From CAIYEO01 sp037139575 (lineage in GTDB: Bacteria; Patescibacteriota; Saccharimonadia; Saccharimonadales; UBA4665), in the NCBI GenBank assembly GCA_037139575.1, contig JBAXGD010000001.1, positions 1 to 64,000 on the forward strand: DNA of 64,000 nucleotides, written 5' to 3'. Below are positions 40,603 through 49,226 of this stretch, in pieces. Position numbers and translations under genes: made by a program. The number at the start of each line of letters is the position of its first letter. The stretch's first letter is position 1. The notes under the pieces are model-generated. The model was not told the DNA's origin, ran no database searches, and worked only from the letters and a program-made list of their open reading frames with translations.

Positions 40603-42123
40603 ATGGCTACATTATTAGAATTAAGATCAGAACGATTACGTAAACTAAGTGAACTAAGGACTAAAGGAGTAAATCCTTATCCTGCTAATTCACAAAAATC
40701 ATCTGATATAAATACTATCGTCTCAAGTTTTGAAAAATTTTTAGATAAAGAAGCATCTTTAGTTGGTAGGATAGTCACTCTCAGAAAAATTGGCAAAATT
40801 GCTTTTATTGTTATTCGCGATGAATCTAATAAAATTCAATTATTCTTAAAATCAGAAAATATCAAAGATGCTAATTATTCTGAAAGTGAATTGAACTATT
40901 CAGACATCAATCTGCTTGATGCAGGTGATTTCATTCAAGCTTCAGGTAAATTAATTAAGACTCAGACAGGGGAAATGAGCCTAGAAGTAAAAACTCTTAG
41001 AATTCTATCTAAAAGCTTAAGGCCAATGCCAACTTCCTGGGATGGCTTTACGAATAAGGAAGAAAGACTTAGAAGAAGATATGTTGATTTTAACGTCAAC
41101 AAAGAAGTTCATGACAGATTCATAAGGAGAAGTAATTTTTGGCAATTTACTAGGGAATATTTACTTAACAATGGATTCGTTGAGGTTAATGTCCCGGTGC
41201 TTGAGCATACTACAGGAGGAGCGGACGCTAATCCATTCGTAACGCACATGGATGCTCTAGACCAAGATTTCTACTTACGAATTAGCCATGAATTACCTCT
41301 GAAACGACTTATAGGTGGCGGCTATGAAAAAGTATTTGATATAGGCCCAAGATTTAGAAATGAGAATTATACTGAAGAACATTTGCCTGAGCACGTGGCA
41401 ATGGAATGGTATTGGGCTTATGCTGACTGGAAAGATGGAATGACTTTCATGACCAAAATGTACCAAGATGTTGCTATGAAAACTTTTGGAACTCAGAAGT
41501 TTAAGATTCGTGGATTTGATGTTGACCTATCTAAGGAATGGGAAATCCTAGATTACGGCGATCAAATTAATAAAAGATATTCGATTGATGTTTTTAATTG
41601 TAGTTTGGATGATGTGAAGAGAGCTCTCAAGGAAAATAAGCTCGAAGTTGAGCAGACTGATAATGTAGCAAGAGGTATCGATAAGCTCTGGAAGAACCTA
41701 AGAAAGACTATTGCTGGACCGGCCTGGCTTATAAACACCCCACTTCTAATTAGCCCATTGGCAAAAGTAGATCCAACTAGACCTTTAACAGTTGAAAGAT
41801 TTCAGCCTATAATCGCAGGCACTGAATTCGGGAATGGCTGGAGTGAGTTAAATGATCCGCTTGAGCAACTTGATAGATTCAAGGAGCAACAGGAGCTTCG
41901 TAAAGATGGTGATAAAGAGGCAATGATGCTTGATATAGACTTCGTGGAGATGCTCGAGTATGGCATGCCTCCTACGTGTGGTTGGGGTTATTCTGAAAGA
42001 GTATTCTGGGTACTTGAAGGCGTAACGGCTAGAGAAGGCGTGCCATTTCCTCAGCTAAGACAAGAGGATGACCAAGTTACGAAGACAATATATCCTGAAT
42101 TATTTGGTGAGACAAAAAAATAA
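40603..42123 (+). CDS. lysS: Lysyl-tRNA synthetase, class II
   Basis: 506 residues. The OB-fold anticodon domain (about 50-150) is followed by the catalytic domain with motif 1 (FVEVNVPVLEHTTGGADA), motif 2 (FDIGPRFRNENYTEEHLPEH) and the motif 3 region (GWGYSERVFWVLEG). Motif 3 normally ends GLGIDRLxM; here it is clearly diverged, which deserves a check. A TACAAT ends 9 nt before the ATG without a good Shine-Dalgarno. msrA starts 1 nt after its stop. Confidence 0.92.
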   Translation: MATLLELRSERLRKLSELRTKGVNPYPANSQKSSDINTIVSSFEKFLDKEASLVGRIVTLRKIGKIAFIVIRDESNKIQLFLKSENIKDANYSESELNYSDINLLDAGDFIQASGKLIKTQTGEMSLEVKTLRILSKSLRPMPTSWDGFTNKEERLRRRYVDFNVNKEVHDRFIRRSNFWQFTREYLLNNGFVEVNVPVLEHTTGGADANPFVTHMDALDQDFYLRISHELPLKRLIGGGYEKVFDIGPRFRNENYTEEHLPEHVAMEWYWAYADWKDGMTFMTKMYQDVAMKTFGTQKFKIRGFDVDLSKEWEILDYGDQINKRYSIDVFNCSLDDVKRALKENKLEVEQTDNVARGIDKLWKNLRKTIAGPAWLINTPLLISPLAKVDPTRPLTVERFQPIIAGTEFGNGWSELNDPLEQLDRFKEQQELRKDGDKEAMMLDIDFVEMLEYGMPPTCGWGYSERVFWVLEGVTAREGVPFPQLRQEDDQVTKTIYPELFGETKK

Positions 42124-42124
42124 A

Positions 42125-42607
42125 ATGAATAAAGTAATGTTTGGTGCTGGTTGTTTTTGGGGAGTACAGTTTTATTTTGACCAAGTTCCTGGAGTAACCA
42201 AGACTTTAGTTGGTTATAGCGGAGGACATACTGAAAATCCTACTTATGAGGACGTTTGCAGTCATACTACTGGTCATGCTGAGGTTGTGTACCTTGAGTA
42301 CGATGAAGAGAAAGTTTCATTCGAGACTCTTCTTAAACAATTTTTTAGAATGCATGACCCAACTCAACTTAATCGGCAGGGCCCAGACATAGGAGATAAT
42401 TACAGATCTGTAATTTATTTCTATAATTCAGAACAGCAAAAGCTGGCCGAAAAGATCCGTGATGAGACTCAAAATAATTTTGAGGATGAGATAGTCACTG
42501 AGATAGATAAGGCCAAAGATTTTTATGTTGGTGAAGACTATCATCAAAAATATGCTGAAAAAACTGGGCGTGGGATATGCCATGTTGAATATAGTCCTGT
42601 TGCTTAG
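42125..42607 (+). CDS. msrA: Peptide methionine-S-sulfoxide reductase
   Basis: 160 residues. The catalytic GCFWG (Cys9), GYSGGHTENPTYEDVC, HDPTQLNRQGPDIGDNYRS and YHQKYAEK motifs are intact, with a possible resolving Cys near the C-terminus (GICHVEY). It repairs oxidised methionine. It starts 1 nt after lysS and ends 27 nt before the heliorhodopsin gene, which is relevant because photosensory rhodopsins and oxidative stress are linked by light. Confidence 0.95.
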   Translation: MNKVMFGAGCFWGVQFYFDQVPGVTKTLVGYSGGHTENPTYEDVCSHTTGHAEVVYLEYDEEKVSFETLLKQFFRMHDPTQLNRQGPDIGDNYRSVIYFYNSEQQKLAEKIRDETQNNFEDEIVTEIDKAKDFYVGEDYHQKYAEKTGRGICHVEYSPVA

Positions 42608-42627
42608 ATACTTTTAGTTGCTATAAT
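42600..42627 (+). promoter_or_regulatory. Promoter of the heliorhodopsin gene, leaderless layout
   Basis: TTGCTT (42600-42605), 16-nt spacer, TATAAT (42622-42627), then 7 nt to the ATG at 42635. No Shine-Dalgarno. It begins inside the last codons of msrA. Confidence 0.6.
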
Positions 42628-42634
42628 TAGGTTA

Positions 42635-43438
42635 ATGAAAATAATAAACAAATTTATCGGAGCTAAAATAACGCTACCCAGCCTGAACAAATGGAATAAG
42701 AGTTTGGCTGCAATGCACGCAATCTTTGCTGTATTGATACTGGTATTAAGCCAAAATAGAGCTTTTCCTGTTACGACTAATTTCCTAACAATGAATACTC
42801 TGACATCTACGCCAAATCACCCAGTATTAGTTACTGCTCAGAGACATTTATTTGACGTAAGAATGTCATATGTAATAGCTTTGTTTTTCTTACTTTCTGC
42901 CATAGCACATCTTCTAGCCGCAACCTACTTCAGAAAGAGATATGAATCAGATCTCAAAAATGGAATTAATAAGTTTAGGTGGTTTGAATATTCCTTGAGC
43001 GCAAGCACCATGATGGTAGCAATAAGCTACCTAACTGGCATTACAGATATATCAAGCTTAATTATGATCTTCGGCCTAATTGCTATTATGAATTTGTTGG
43101 GACTAGTAATGGAAATTCATAATCAGAAGTCTAAAACTGTTAATTGGATAAGCTACATCATTGGCTGTATAGCAGGGATTATTCCATGGATTGTTTTCGT
43201 TATATACACGGTTGGAGTTGAATTATACGGCGGCGGTGGCATACCTACTTTTGTCTACTTTATATATGGCACAATCTTTGTAAGCTTTAACTGTTTTGCA
43301 ATCAACATGTACCTACAGTATAAAAAGATTGGACCCTGGAAAGACTACCTTTTCGGTGAAAAAATGTATATGATTTTGAGCCTAGTCGCTAAAACACTAT
43401 TGGCTTGGCAAGTATTCTTCGGAATTTTAAGACCCTAG
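42635..43438 (+). CDS. Heliorhodopsin (retinal-binding seven-helix photoreceptor)
   Basis: 267 residues with seven hydrophobic helices (about 22-40, 76-98, 116-136, 139-160, 172-194, 203-228, 240-265). Helix 7 reads LSLVAKTLLAWQVFFGILRP, the heliorhodopsin signature, with Lys253 as Schiff-base lysine. Helix 3 has RWFEYSLSAS, with Glu118 at the counter-ion position. His28 and His92 match the conserved histidines of helices 1 and 2. The long first extracellular loop (about 41-70) and basic N-terminus fit the inverted topology of the family. Heliorhodopsins are light sensors or regulators without pump activity as far as known. No retinal or carotenoid synthesis gene lies in the window. Its own promoter gives a leaderless start; the HAD gene follows after 6 nt. 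Confidence 0.92.
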   Translation: MKIINKFIGAKITLPSLNKWNKSLAAMHAIFAVLILVLSQNRAFPVTTNFLTMNTLTSTPNHPVLVTAQRHLFDVRMSYVIALFFLLSAIAHLLAATYFRKRYESDLKNGINKFRWFEYSLSASTMMVAISYLTGITDISSLIMIFGLIAIMNLLGLVMEIHNQKSKTVNWISYIIGCIAGIIPWIVFVIYTVGVELYGGGGIPTFVYFIYGTIFVSFNCFAINMYLQYKKIGPWKDYLFGEKMYMILSLVAKTLLAWQVFFGILRP

Positions 43439-43444
43439 TAAATT

Positions 43445-44065
43445 ATGAAAAACGTTATATTTGATTTTGACGGCACAATTGTCGACAGTTTAGACTTTGT
43501 AATTAATATGTATGAAAATTGGTATCCAAAAAGCGAGCATTTGAAGAATATCGATAAGGATAAATTAAGAAATATGCCAATTACTGGAGTTATTGAGGAA
43601 TTGAGAATTAGGCCATGGAAGGTTCCAGCATTAATCATTAGGGGCCGCATGGAGATGAATAAAAATATCGATAAACTCGATGCTATACCTGGAGTTTTTC
43701 AATTAATAGATGATCTAGAAAAACATAACGCTCGTTTATTTATCTTGAGCTCGAATAGCTCAAGAAATATCAACAAGTATTTAAGGCTCAAGGCCTCAAG
43801 AGATAAGTTCAGAAGAGTTTATGGCGGTGTTGGAATATTAGGCAAGGCTAAGGCCCTCAAAAAAGTCATAGAGAAGAATAAATTAAATTACTCAGAAACA
43901 TATTATGTTGGTGATGAGGTTAGGGATATTAAAGCTGCAAAAAAAGCCGGAATTTATTCCATTGGTGTTACGTGGGGATATAATGGTAAAACTATCATGA
44001 ATAAAGAAAATCCTGATTTAGTCGCCGATAAACCCCAAGATATAATCAAGTTTCTCTACCGATAA
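43445..44065 (+). CDS. HAD-superfamily phosphatase (phosphoglycolate phosphatase-like)
   Basis: 206 residues. Motif I FDFDGTIVDS (Asp7 nucleophile, Asp9), motif II SSNSS (about 99-103), a motif III Lys (about 140) and motif IV GDEVRDIKAAKKAG (about 159-172) are complete. The helical cap at about 15-85 makes it a C1-cap enzyme acting on small phosphorylated compounds; the substrate is unknown. It starts 6 nt after the heliorhodopsin stop and probably shares its mRNA. Confidence 0.88.
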   Translation: MKNVIFDFDGTIVDSLDFVINMYENWYPKSEHLKNIDKDKLRNMPITGVIEELRIRPWKVPALIIRGRMEMNKNIDKLDAIPGVFQLIDDLEKHNARLFILSSNSSRNINKYLRLKASRDKFRRVYGGVGILGKAKALKKVIEKNKLNYSETYYVGDEVRDIKAAKKAGIYSIGVTWGYNGKTIMNKENPDLVADKPQDIIKFLYR

Positions 44066-44069
44066 CTGC

Positions 44070-44075
44070 TATAAT
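44070..44075 (+). promoter_or_regulatory. -10 box of the PD-(D/E)XK gene, leaderless layout
   Basis: TATAAT, then 6 nt to the ATG at 44082. No Shine-Dalgarno. Confidence 0.5.
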
Positions 44076-44081
44076 GCCTTA

Positions 44082-44864
44082 ATGGCATTTACTCCGTATA
44101 AGAGATATAGAACGGCACCCTATAAGCCCGGTCAAACTACCCCATATAAGATAAGTAGGAGTAAAATAGAAGACTTTGTTAACTGTCCAAGGTGTTTCTG
44201 GATCGATAGAAGGCTTAAAATATCAAAACCTGATACTCCACCATTTCAGATTAACAAGGCCGTTGACGAGCTTTTTAAAAAGGAATTTGATAAATACAGG
44301 ATTGATAAAAAGGCCCATCCTCTAATGATTGAATTCGAAGTTGACGCCATTCCTTATGCCCATGATGATTTAGATAAGTGGCGAGAGAACTTCTATGGAG
44401 TGCAGTACTTAGACAAAGATACTAACTTACTAATTTTCGGTGCTATTGATGATGTTTGGGTAAATAAAAGTGGCGAGTTGATGGTTGTTGATTATAAGGC
44501 TACAGCGAAGAAAACTGAAGTCAGCTTAGATGCCCCATGGCAAATTTCATATAAGAGACAAATGGAAGTTTATCAATGGTTGCTCAGAAATAATGACTTC
44601 AAGGTTAACAATACAGGATACTTTGTTTATACAAATGGGCGCTTGGATTTGGATAGCTTCAATGATCGTGTCGAATTCAGAACTAAGGTGATTGCTTATG
44701 AGGGTAATGACTCATGGATTCCAAAAACAATTAAAAAAATTAAAGAATGTTTAGAACAGGAAGATATGCCTTTGTCAGGTAAGGATTGCCAGTATTGTGA
44801 GTACGCTAAATCCAGAACGGAACTGACGCTCAATTATTTAATTAAAAATAAGAAGGTTAAATAG
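44082..44864 (+). CDS. PD-(D/E)XK nuclease with four-Cys cluster (RecB/AddB/Cas4-like)
   Basis: 260 residues. The nuclease core has FGAIDDVWV (Asp123 or Asp124), VVDYKAT (Asp137, Lys139) and a following QMEVYQWLL helix. Two cysteine pairs, CPRC (Cys35, Cys38) before the core and CQYC (Cys236, Cys239) after it, could hold a 4Fe-4S cluster, although the AddB/Cas4 pattern is usually one plus three Cys. The first 25 residues repeat Tyr-Lys motifs (TPYKRY, APYKPG, TPYKIS). No cas genes or helicase genes adjoin it, so it is probably a stand-alone repair nuclease. Confidence 0.82.
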   Translation: MAFTPYKRYRTAPYKPGQTTPYKISRSKIEDFVNCPRCFWIDRRLKISKPDTPPFQINKAVDELFKKEFDKYRIDKKAHPLMIEFEVDAIPYAHDDLDKWRENFYGVQYLDKDTNLLIFGAIDDVWVNKSGELMVVDYKATAKKTEVSLDAPWQISYKRQMEVYQWLLRNNDFKVNNTGYFVYTNGRLDLDSFNDRVEFRTKVIAYEGNDSWIPKTIKKIKECLEQEDMPLSGKDCQYCEYAKSRTELTLNYLIKNKKVK

Positions 44865-44879
44865 TATAATTAGGATTAT

Positions 44880-46175
44880 ATGATAGATATTCAATTTATT
44901 CGTGACAACAAAGACCTTGTTAAGGAAAAATCTGAACAAAAAGGATATCAGGTTGATGTCGACAGAATTATTAATCTTGATGATCAAATAAGAAGTAAAA
45001 TTCCTGCCATGGAAGAAGTTCTCAAGCAAAGAAATCAGCTTGCTTCTCAGTTTTCCAATTCTACGCCGAGCCAGGAGCAAATAGAGCAGGGAAGATCCCT
45101 AAAGGATCAAGCATCATCTATGGAGACTGAACTAAGCGAATTAAAAAAACAATTAAACGTTATTCTTTTGGGCGTGCCAAATATGCCTTTAAGTATGGTT
45201 CCTTTGGGATTGAGTGAAGATGATAACCAGGTCATAAAGAAGATAGAGCCAAATCAATTGAATTTTGAAGCTAAAAACCATTGGGAATTAGCAGAAGAAG
45301 ATAGCCTTATCGATAAAACCAGGGCTACCAAGGTTGCCGGATCTAGATTTGTGTACTTAAAAGGTGGATTAGTCCGTCTTCAATTCGCGATAATAAATTG
45401 GGTTATGGATAAGCTTACTGACGAAGAATTTATTAAACAATTAATTGCTGAAAATAATTTAAGTATTTCCTCAAAGCCATTCGTACCAGTGTTACCTCCA
45501 GGAATTGTTAATACTTCTTCATATCACGCAACAACCAGACTTGACGCCGAAGAAGTAACCTATAAATTAGCGGATGATGACATGTGGATGAATGCTAGCG
45601 CAGAACACAGTCTATGCAATATGTACCAGAATGAAATTTTACCAGAAAAACAACTACCCATTAGATATCTAGGCTATGCAACATCATACAGAAGAGAAGC
45701 CGGCTCTTATGGCAAAGATACAGAAGGCATCATAAGGCTCCACCAATTTGATAAACTAGAGATGGAAGTATTCTCTAGCCCAGAAACTGGACTCGAAGAA
45801 CATAAATTGATGGTAGCTATTGAAGAGTATTTTGTTAATGCGCTTAATCTACCATACCAACTACTTGAAAAATGTACTGCTGATATAGGCAAGCCAAACG
45901 CTAAGGGTATGGACATAGAAGTATGGTTCCCTGGTCAAAAGAAATATCGCGAAACTCACAGTGCCGATTATATGACTGATTACCAAGCTCGTTCTCTTAA
46001 GACTAGGTATAGAAAATCTGATAATACAACTGAGTTAGTCCACACGAACGATGCTACGGTATTTGCTTTCTCAAGAATACTAGCGGCAATAATGGAGAAT
46101 TATCAGAATGAAGAAGGGGAAATATTAGTCCCTGATGTATTAAAAAATTATCTGGGTGGAATGGAAAAAATATGA
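44880..46175 (+). CDS. serS: Seryl-tRNA synthetase
   Basis: 431 residues, class II. The N-terminal coiled coil (about 30-105) that grips the long arm of tRNA-Ser is followed by the catalytic domain with motif 1 (near 190), motif 2 (YATSYRREAGSYGKDTEGIIRLHQFDKLE region) and motif 3 (about 385-400, TNDATVFAFSRILAAIMENY). The usual motif 3 Asn-Gly-Ser is replaced by Asn-Asp-Ala. TATAAT ends 9 nt before the ATG. It overlaps hpf by 4 nt. Confidence 0.94.
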   Translation: MIDIQFIRDNKDLVKEKSEQKGYQVDVDRIINLDDQIRSKIPAMEEVLKQRNQLASQFSNSTPSQEQIEQGRSLKDQASSMETELSELKKQLNVILLGVPNMPLSMVPLGLSEDDNQVIKKIEPNQLNFEAKNHWELAEEDSLIDKTRATKVAGSRFVYLKGGLVRLQFAIINWVMDKLTDEEFIKQLIAENNLSISSKPFVPVLPPGIVNTSSYHATTRLDAEEVTYKLADDDMWMNASAEHSLCNMYQNEILPEKQLPIRYLGYATSYRREAGSYGKDTEGIIRLHQFDKLEMEVFSSPETGLEEHKLMVAIEEYFVNALNLPYQLLEKCTADIGKPNAKGMDIEVWFPGQKKYRETHSADYMTDYQARSLKTRYRKSDNTTELVHTNDATVFAFSRILAAIMENYQNEEGEILVPDVLKNYLGGMEKI

Positions 46176-46540
46176 TTGAAAAAATAACAGTTAATGGAGT
46201 CCATTTAGAAGTTGACGAGGACTTAAATAAGTATGCAATAAAGAAAATTGCAAATTTGGACAAATATATGTCAAAACACGTGAGAGAAAGTGTTCGGGCA
46301 GAAATCTGGCTAAAAGAATCTAAGGCTAAGAATAAAAGAACTTTAACATGTGAAGTTAAGATGACATTGCCGAATGAAGTCATAATTACTAAAGAATCCA
46401 CCCTGAACATTTATGCAGCTATTGATATAGTTGAGGCCAAATTAAAGAATCAAATATTAAAATACAAAGAGCTACATGGGACTTCAGGAATAAGACATAA
46501 AATAAATTTGCTAAGAAATAAATCAAAAAACCAAATTTAA
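46172..46540 (+). CDS. hpf: Ribosome hibernation-promoting factor, short form
   Basis: 122 residues. One S30AE/YfiA fold: EKITVNGVHLEVDEDLNKYAIKKIANLDKYM and a second half with NIYAAIDIVEAKLKNQILKYKE, the basic helix that lies in the 30S decoding channel. The dimerising C-terminal domain of long forms is absent. It silences ribosomes in starvation. The ATGA overlap with serS implies coupled translation. Confidence 0.9.
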   Translation: MIEKITVNGVHLEVDEDLNKYAIKKIANLDKYMSKHVRESVRAEIWLKESKAKNKRTLTCEVKMTLPNEVIITKESTLNIYAAIDIVEAKLKNQILKYKELHGTSGIRHKINLLRNKSKNQI

Positions 46541-46624
46541 TCTGTTAATCAGTTTTTTTATAGTCGCATTTTTCCAAATAACAAGCTACAATATATTTAT
46601 TGGAAAAAACTAGTGGAGTATTCA

Positions 46625-49219
46625 GTGAAAAAAATAATTAAGCGTGTACTTGGTGACCCTCAGATAAAAACAGTTAAGCGACTTAGAAAACGAGTCAAAG
46701 ATATAGATTTGCTTGCCGAAAAATATTCTAAAATGAATGATGTTCAGTTAAAAAAGCAGACTAAATTATTGAAAGATAGATTAGTTAAAGAAAGTCTAGA
46801 TCAGATATTGCCGGATGCATTTGCATTAGTTAGAGAAGCCGCCACAAGAACTCTTGGTCAAAGGCATTTTGATGTTCAGCTAATCGGTGGAATGGTGCTA
46901 CATGAGGGTAATGTCGCAGAAATGAAAACTGGTGAAGGTAAGACACTCGTCGCTACATTACCTGTCTTTCTAAATGCTCTGACTGAAAAAGGTGTACATG
47001 TAGTAACGGTTAATGACTATTTAGCTCAAAGAGATGCTGGATGGATGGCCCAGGTATATAGTTTTCTTGGATTAACTACAGCTGTTATTATTCCCGATGA
47101 ATCATTTATTTTCGATAGTGAATACATTAACAAGGATCACAGCGATGATAGATTCAAGCATCTTAGGCCTATATCTCGACAAGAAGCCTATAAAGCCGAT
47201 ATTACTTATGGAACCAACAATGAGTTTGGGTTCGATTATTTAAGAGATAACATGGTTAGGGAAACCGACCAGCTAAGACAACGAGATTTACATTACGCCA
47301 TTGTTGACGAGGTTGACTCGATTCTAATTGATGAGGCCAGGACACCTTTAATTATTTCCGCACCATCCGTAACTAGTGCAAATGCTTATTCGCAGTTCTC
47401 TAAGGTTGCTAAGCAATTGAATGCAGAAGACCATTATGAAACTGATGAAAAAAGAAAGACAGTTATTCTAACCGATCAAGGAATTGAGAAAATTCAATCT
47501 ATACTTGGCGTAGATAATCTTTATTCCTCAGATAATATCAGGACTATATATCACCTAGAACAAGCTTTGAAAGCCCATGCTCTATTCAAAAGAGATAAGG
47601 ACTATGTTGTTACAAAAGAAGGTGAAATTGTCATCGTAGATGAGTTCACCGGAAGGCTCCTAAAAGGTAGACGCTACAATGAAGGTTTGCACCAAGCAAT
47701 AGAAGCTAAAGAAAATGTTGAGGTACAACAAGAGTCTATGACATTAGCTTCAATATCATTTCAGAATTTATTCAGGCTCTATGAAAAACTTGGTGGTATG
47801 ACCGGTACGGCTTTGACTGAAAGTGAAGAATTTCATCAGATATATAAATTAGATGTAGTTGAAATTCCTTCCAATAGGATTATTAATAGAATCGATAGAC
47901 CAGATAGGATTTATAAGAGCGAAAAAGGTAAATTTTCGGCAATCGCCAAAGAAGTAAGAGTTTGCTATGAAAAAGGACAGCCTGTACTCATAGGTACTGT
48001 GTCAATTGAAAAAAATGAAATGCTTAGTGCTGCCTTAACTAAAGCAGGTGTTCCTCACAAGATACTTAATGCTAAAAATAACGAAAAAGAAGCTCAAATT
48101 ATTGCTAAAGCTGGTGAAAAGAGTGCCGTAACTCTAGCTACGAATATTGCCGGTAGAGGTACTGATATTGTTCTCGGAGAAGGAGTAAAAGAACTTGGGG
48201 GGCTATTTGTTCTTGGTTCTGAAAGACACGAGAGTAGAAGAATTGACAATCAGTTAAGAGGTAGGTCCGGTAGACAGGGAGATCCTGGTTTGACTCAATT
48301 TTTCGTCAGTACAGAAGATGATTTAATGAGAATTTTTGGAGGTGATAGAATCGCTGGCCTCATGAGCAGGTTGAAGGTAGATGATGATACTCCTATTGAA
48401 AATAGATTAATTTCGAAGAGCTTAGAGGGTGCCCAGAAAAAAGTAGAGGGTTTTCACTTTGATCAAAGAAAAAACGTTGTTCAATACGATGACGTCATGA
48501 ACAGGCATAGAAAAGCTGTCTATAGTATGAGGAATGAAATTCTCATAGCCTCAGACATCAGTAAACGAGTTAAGATCATTGTCGAAGAGCAAATGAAGGC
48601 ACTATCTGAATTAAAGTTTGATTCAGTTGATGATCATAAGTCAGTTATAAATGAAGTTCTGCCACTTTCTCCAGAAAGCATGGAAAGAGTATTTACTTCT
48701 AGCCCCGATAAATTTGGCATAACATTACTTAACGAAGCATTTGAAATTTACGATGGCCGTGAAACTGCATTTGGCAAAGATATAATGCGAAAAATAGAGA
48801 GAGAAGTGTATCTCCAAGTACTAGATAATTTATGGATGCAGCATTTAGAAAACATGGATCACCTAAGAGAAGGAATTCATTGGATGAGTGTTGGTCAACG
48901 AGATCCTTTAGTGGAATATCGAAGACAATCACAGATAATCTTCCAATCAATGCAATCAGTTTTGAGGCACGATATCGTAGCATCCTTATTCCATGCAGAG
49001 CCTAATATTGCAGAAAAACCAATGGACACGGAGCTCACCAGGGCAGCTAGAAATTCAGTATCTAACGCAGACAAAATTACTACTGCGGAAGATTTTGGAG
49101 AAGAAGATTTTGTTTCAAAGAAATCTGAGATTGAGGAAGTGAAAAAGAAACAAACTGACAAAAAGAAGACTCGAAAAGCTGAACGGCAAAGAAAACTAAA
49201 AGGCCGTAAAAGAAAATAG
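46625..49219 (+). CDS. secA: Protein translocase ATPase SecA
   Basis: 864 residues from the GTG at 46625, which lies 6 nt behind GGAG; an earlier in-frame GTG at 46613 overlaps that site. Walker A MKTGEGKT (about 101-108), DEVDSILIDEARTPL (Walker B), the pre-protein cross-linking domain and VTLATNIAGRGTDI in the second ATPase half are intact. The C-terminal zinc SEC-C motif is replaced by a Lys/Arg tail. It pushes secretory proteins through SecYEG. Before the gene, CTG TTAAT CAG with a T-run at about 46541-46560 may be a weak terminator of hpf. Confidence 0.97.
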   Translation: MKKIIKRVLGDPQIKTVKRLRKRVKDIDLLAEKYSKMNDVQLKKQTKLLKDRLVKESLDQILPDAFALVREAATRTLGQRHFDVQLIGGMVLHEGNVAEMKTGEGKTLVATLPVFLNALTEKGVHVVTVNDYLAQRDAGWMAQVYSFLGLTTAVIIPDESFIFDSEYINKDHSDDRFKHLRPISRQEAYKADITYGTNNEFGFDYLRDNMVRETDQLRQRDLHYAIVDEVDSILIDEARTPLIISAPSVTSANAYSQFSKVAKQLNAEDHYETDEKRKTVILTDQGIEKIQSILGVDNLYSSDNIRTIYHLEQALKAHALFKRDKDYVVTKEGEIVIVDEFTGRLLKGRRYNEGLHQAIEAKENVEVQQESMTLASISFQNLFRLYEKLGGMTGTALTESEEFHQIYKLDVVEIPSNRIINRIDRPDRIYKSEKGKFSAIAKEVRVCYEKGQPVLIGTVSIEKNEMLSAALTKAGVPHKILNAKNNEKEAQIIAKAGEKSAVTLATNIAGRGTDIVLGEGVKELGGLFVLGSERHESRRIDNQLRGRSGRQGDPGLTQFFVSTEDDLMRIFGGDRIAGLMSRLKVDDDTPIENRLISKSLEGAQKKVEGFHFDQRKNVVQYDDVMNRHRKAVYSMRNEILIASDISKRVKIIVEEQMKALSELKFDSVDDHKSVINEVLPLSPESMERVFTSSPDKFGITLLNEAFEIYDGRETAFGKDIMRKIEREVYLQVLDNLWMQHLENMDHLREGIHWMSVGQRDPLVEYRRQSQIIFQSMQSVLRHDIVASLFHAEPNIAEKPMDTELTRAARNSVSNADKITTAEDFGEEDFVSKKSEIEEVKKKQTDKKKTRKAERQRKLKGRKRK

Positions 49220-49226
49220 TGAATTA

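Noticed and set aside
42635..43438. Type 1 proton-pumping rhodopsin
   Set aside because: The helix 3 DTx(E/D) motif of pumps is absent, and the helix 3 and helix 7 signatures are those of heliorhodopsins.
44082..44864. Cas4 and a CRISPR locus
   Set aside because: No repeat array and no other cas gene occurs in the window.
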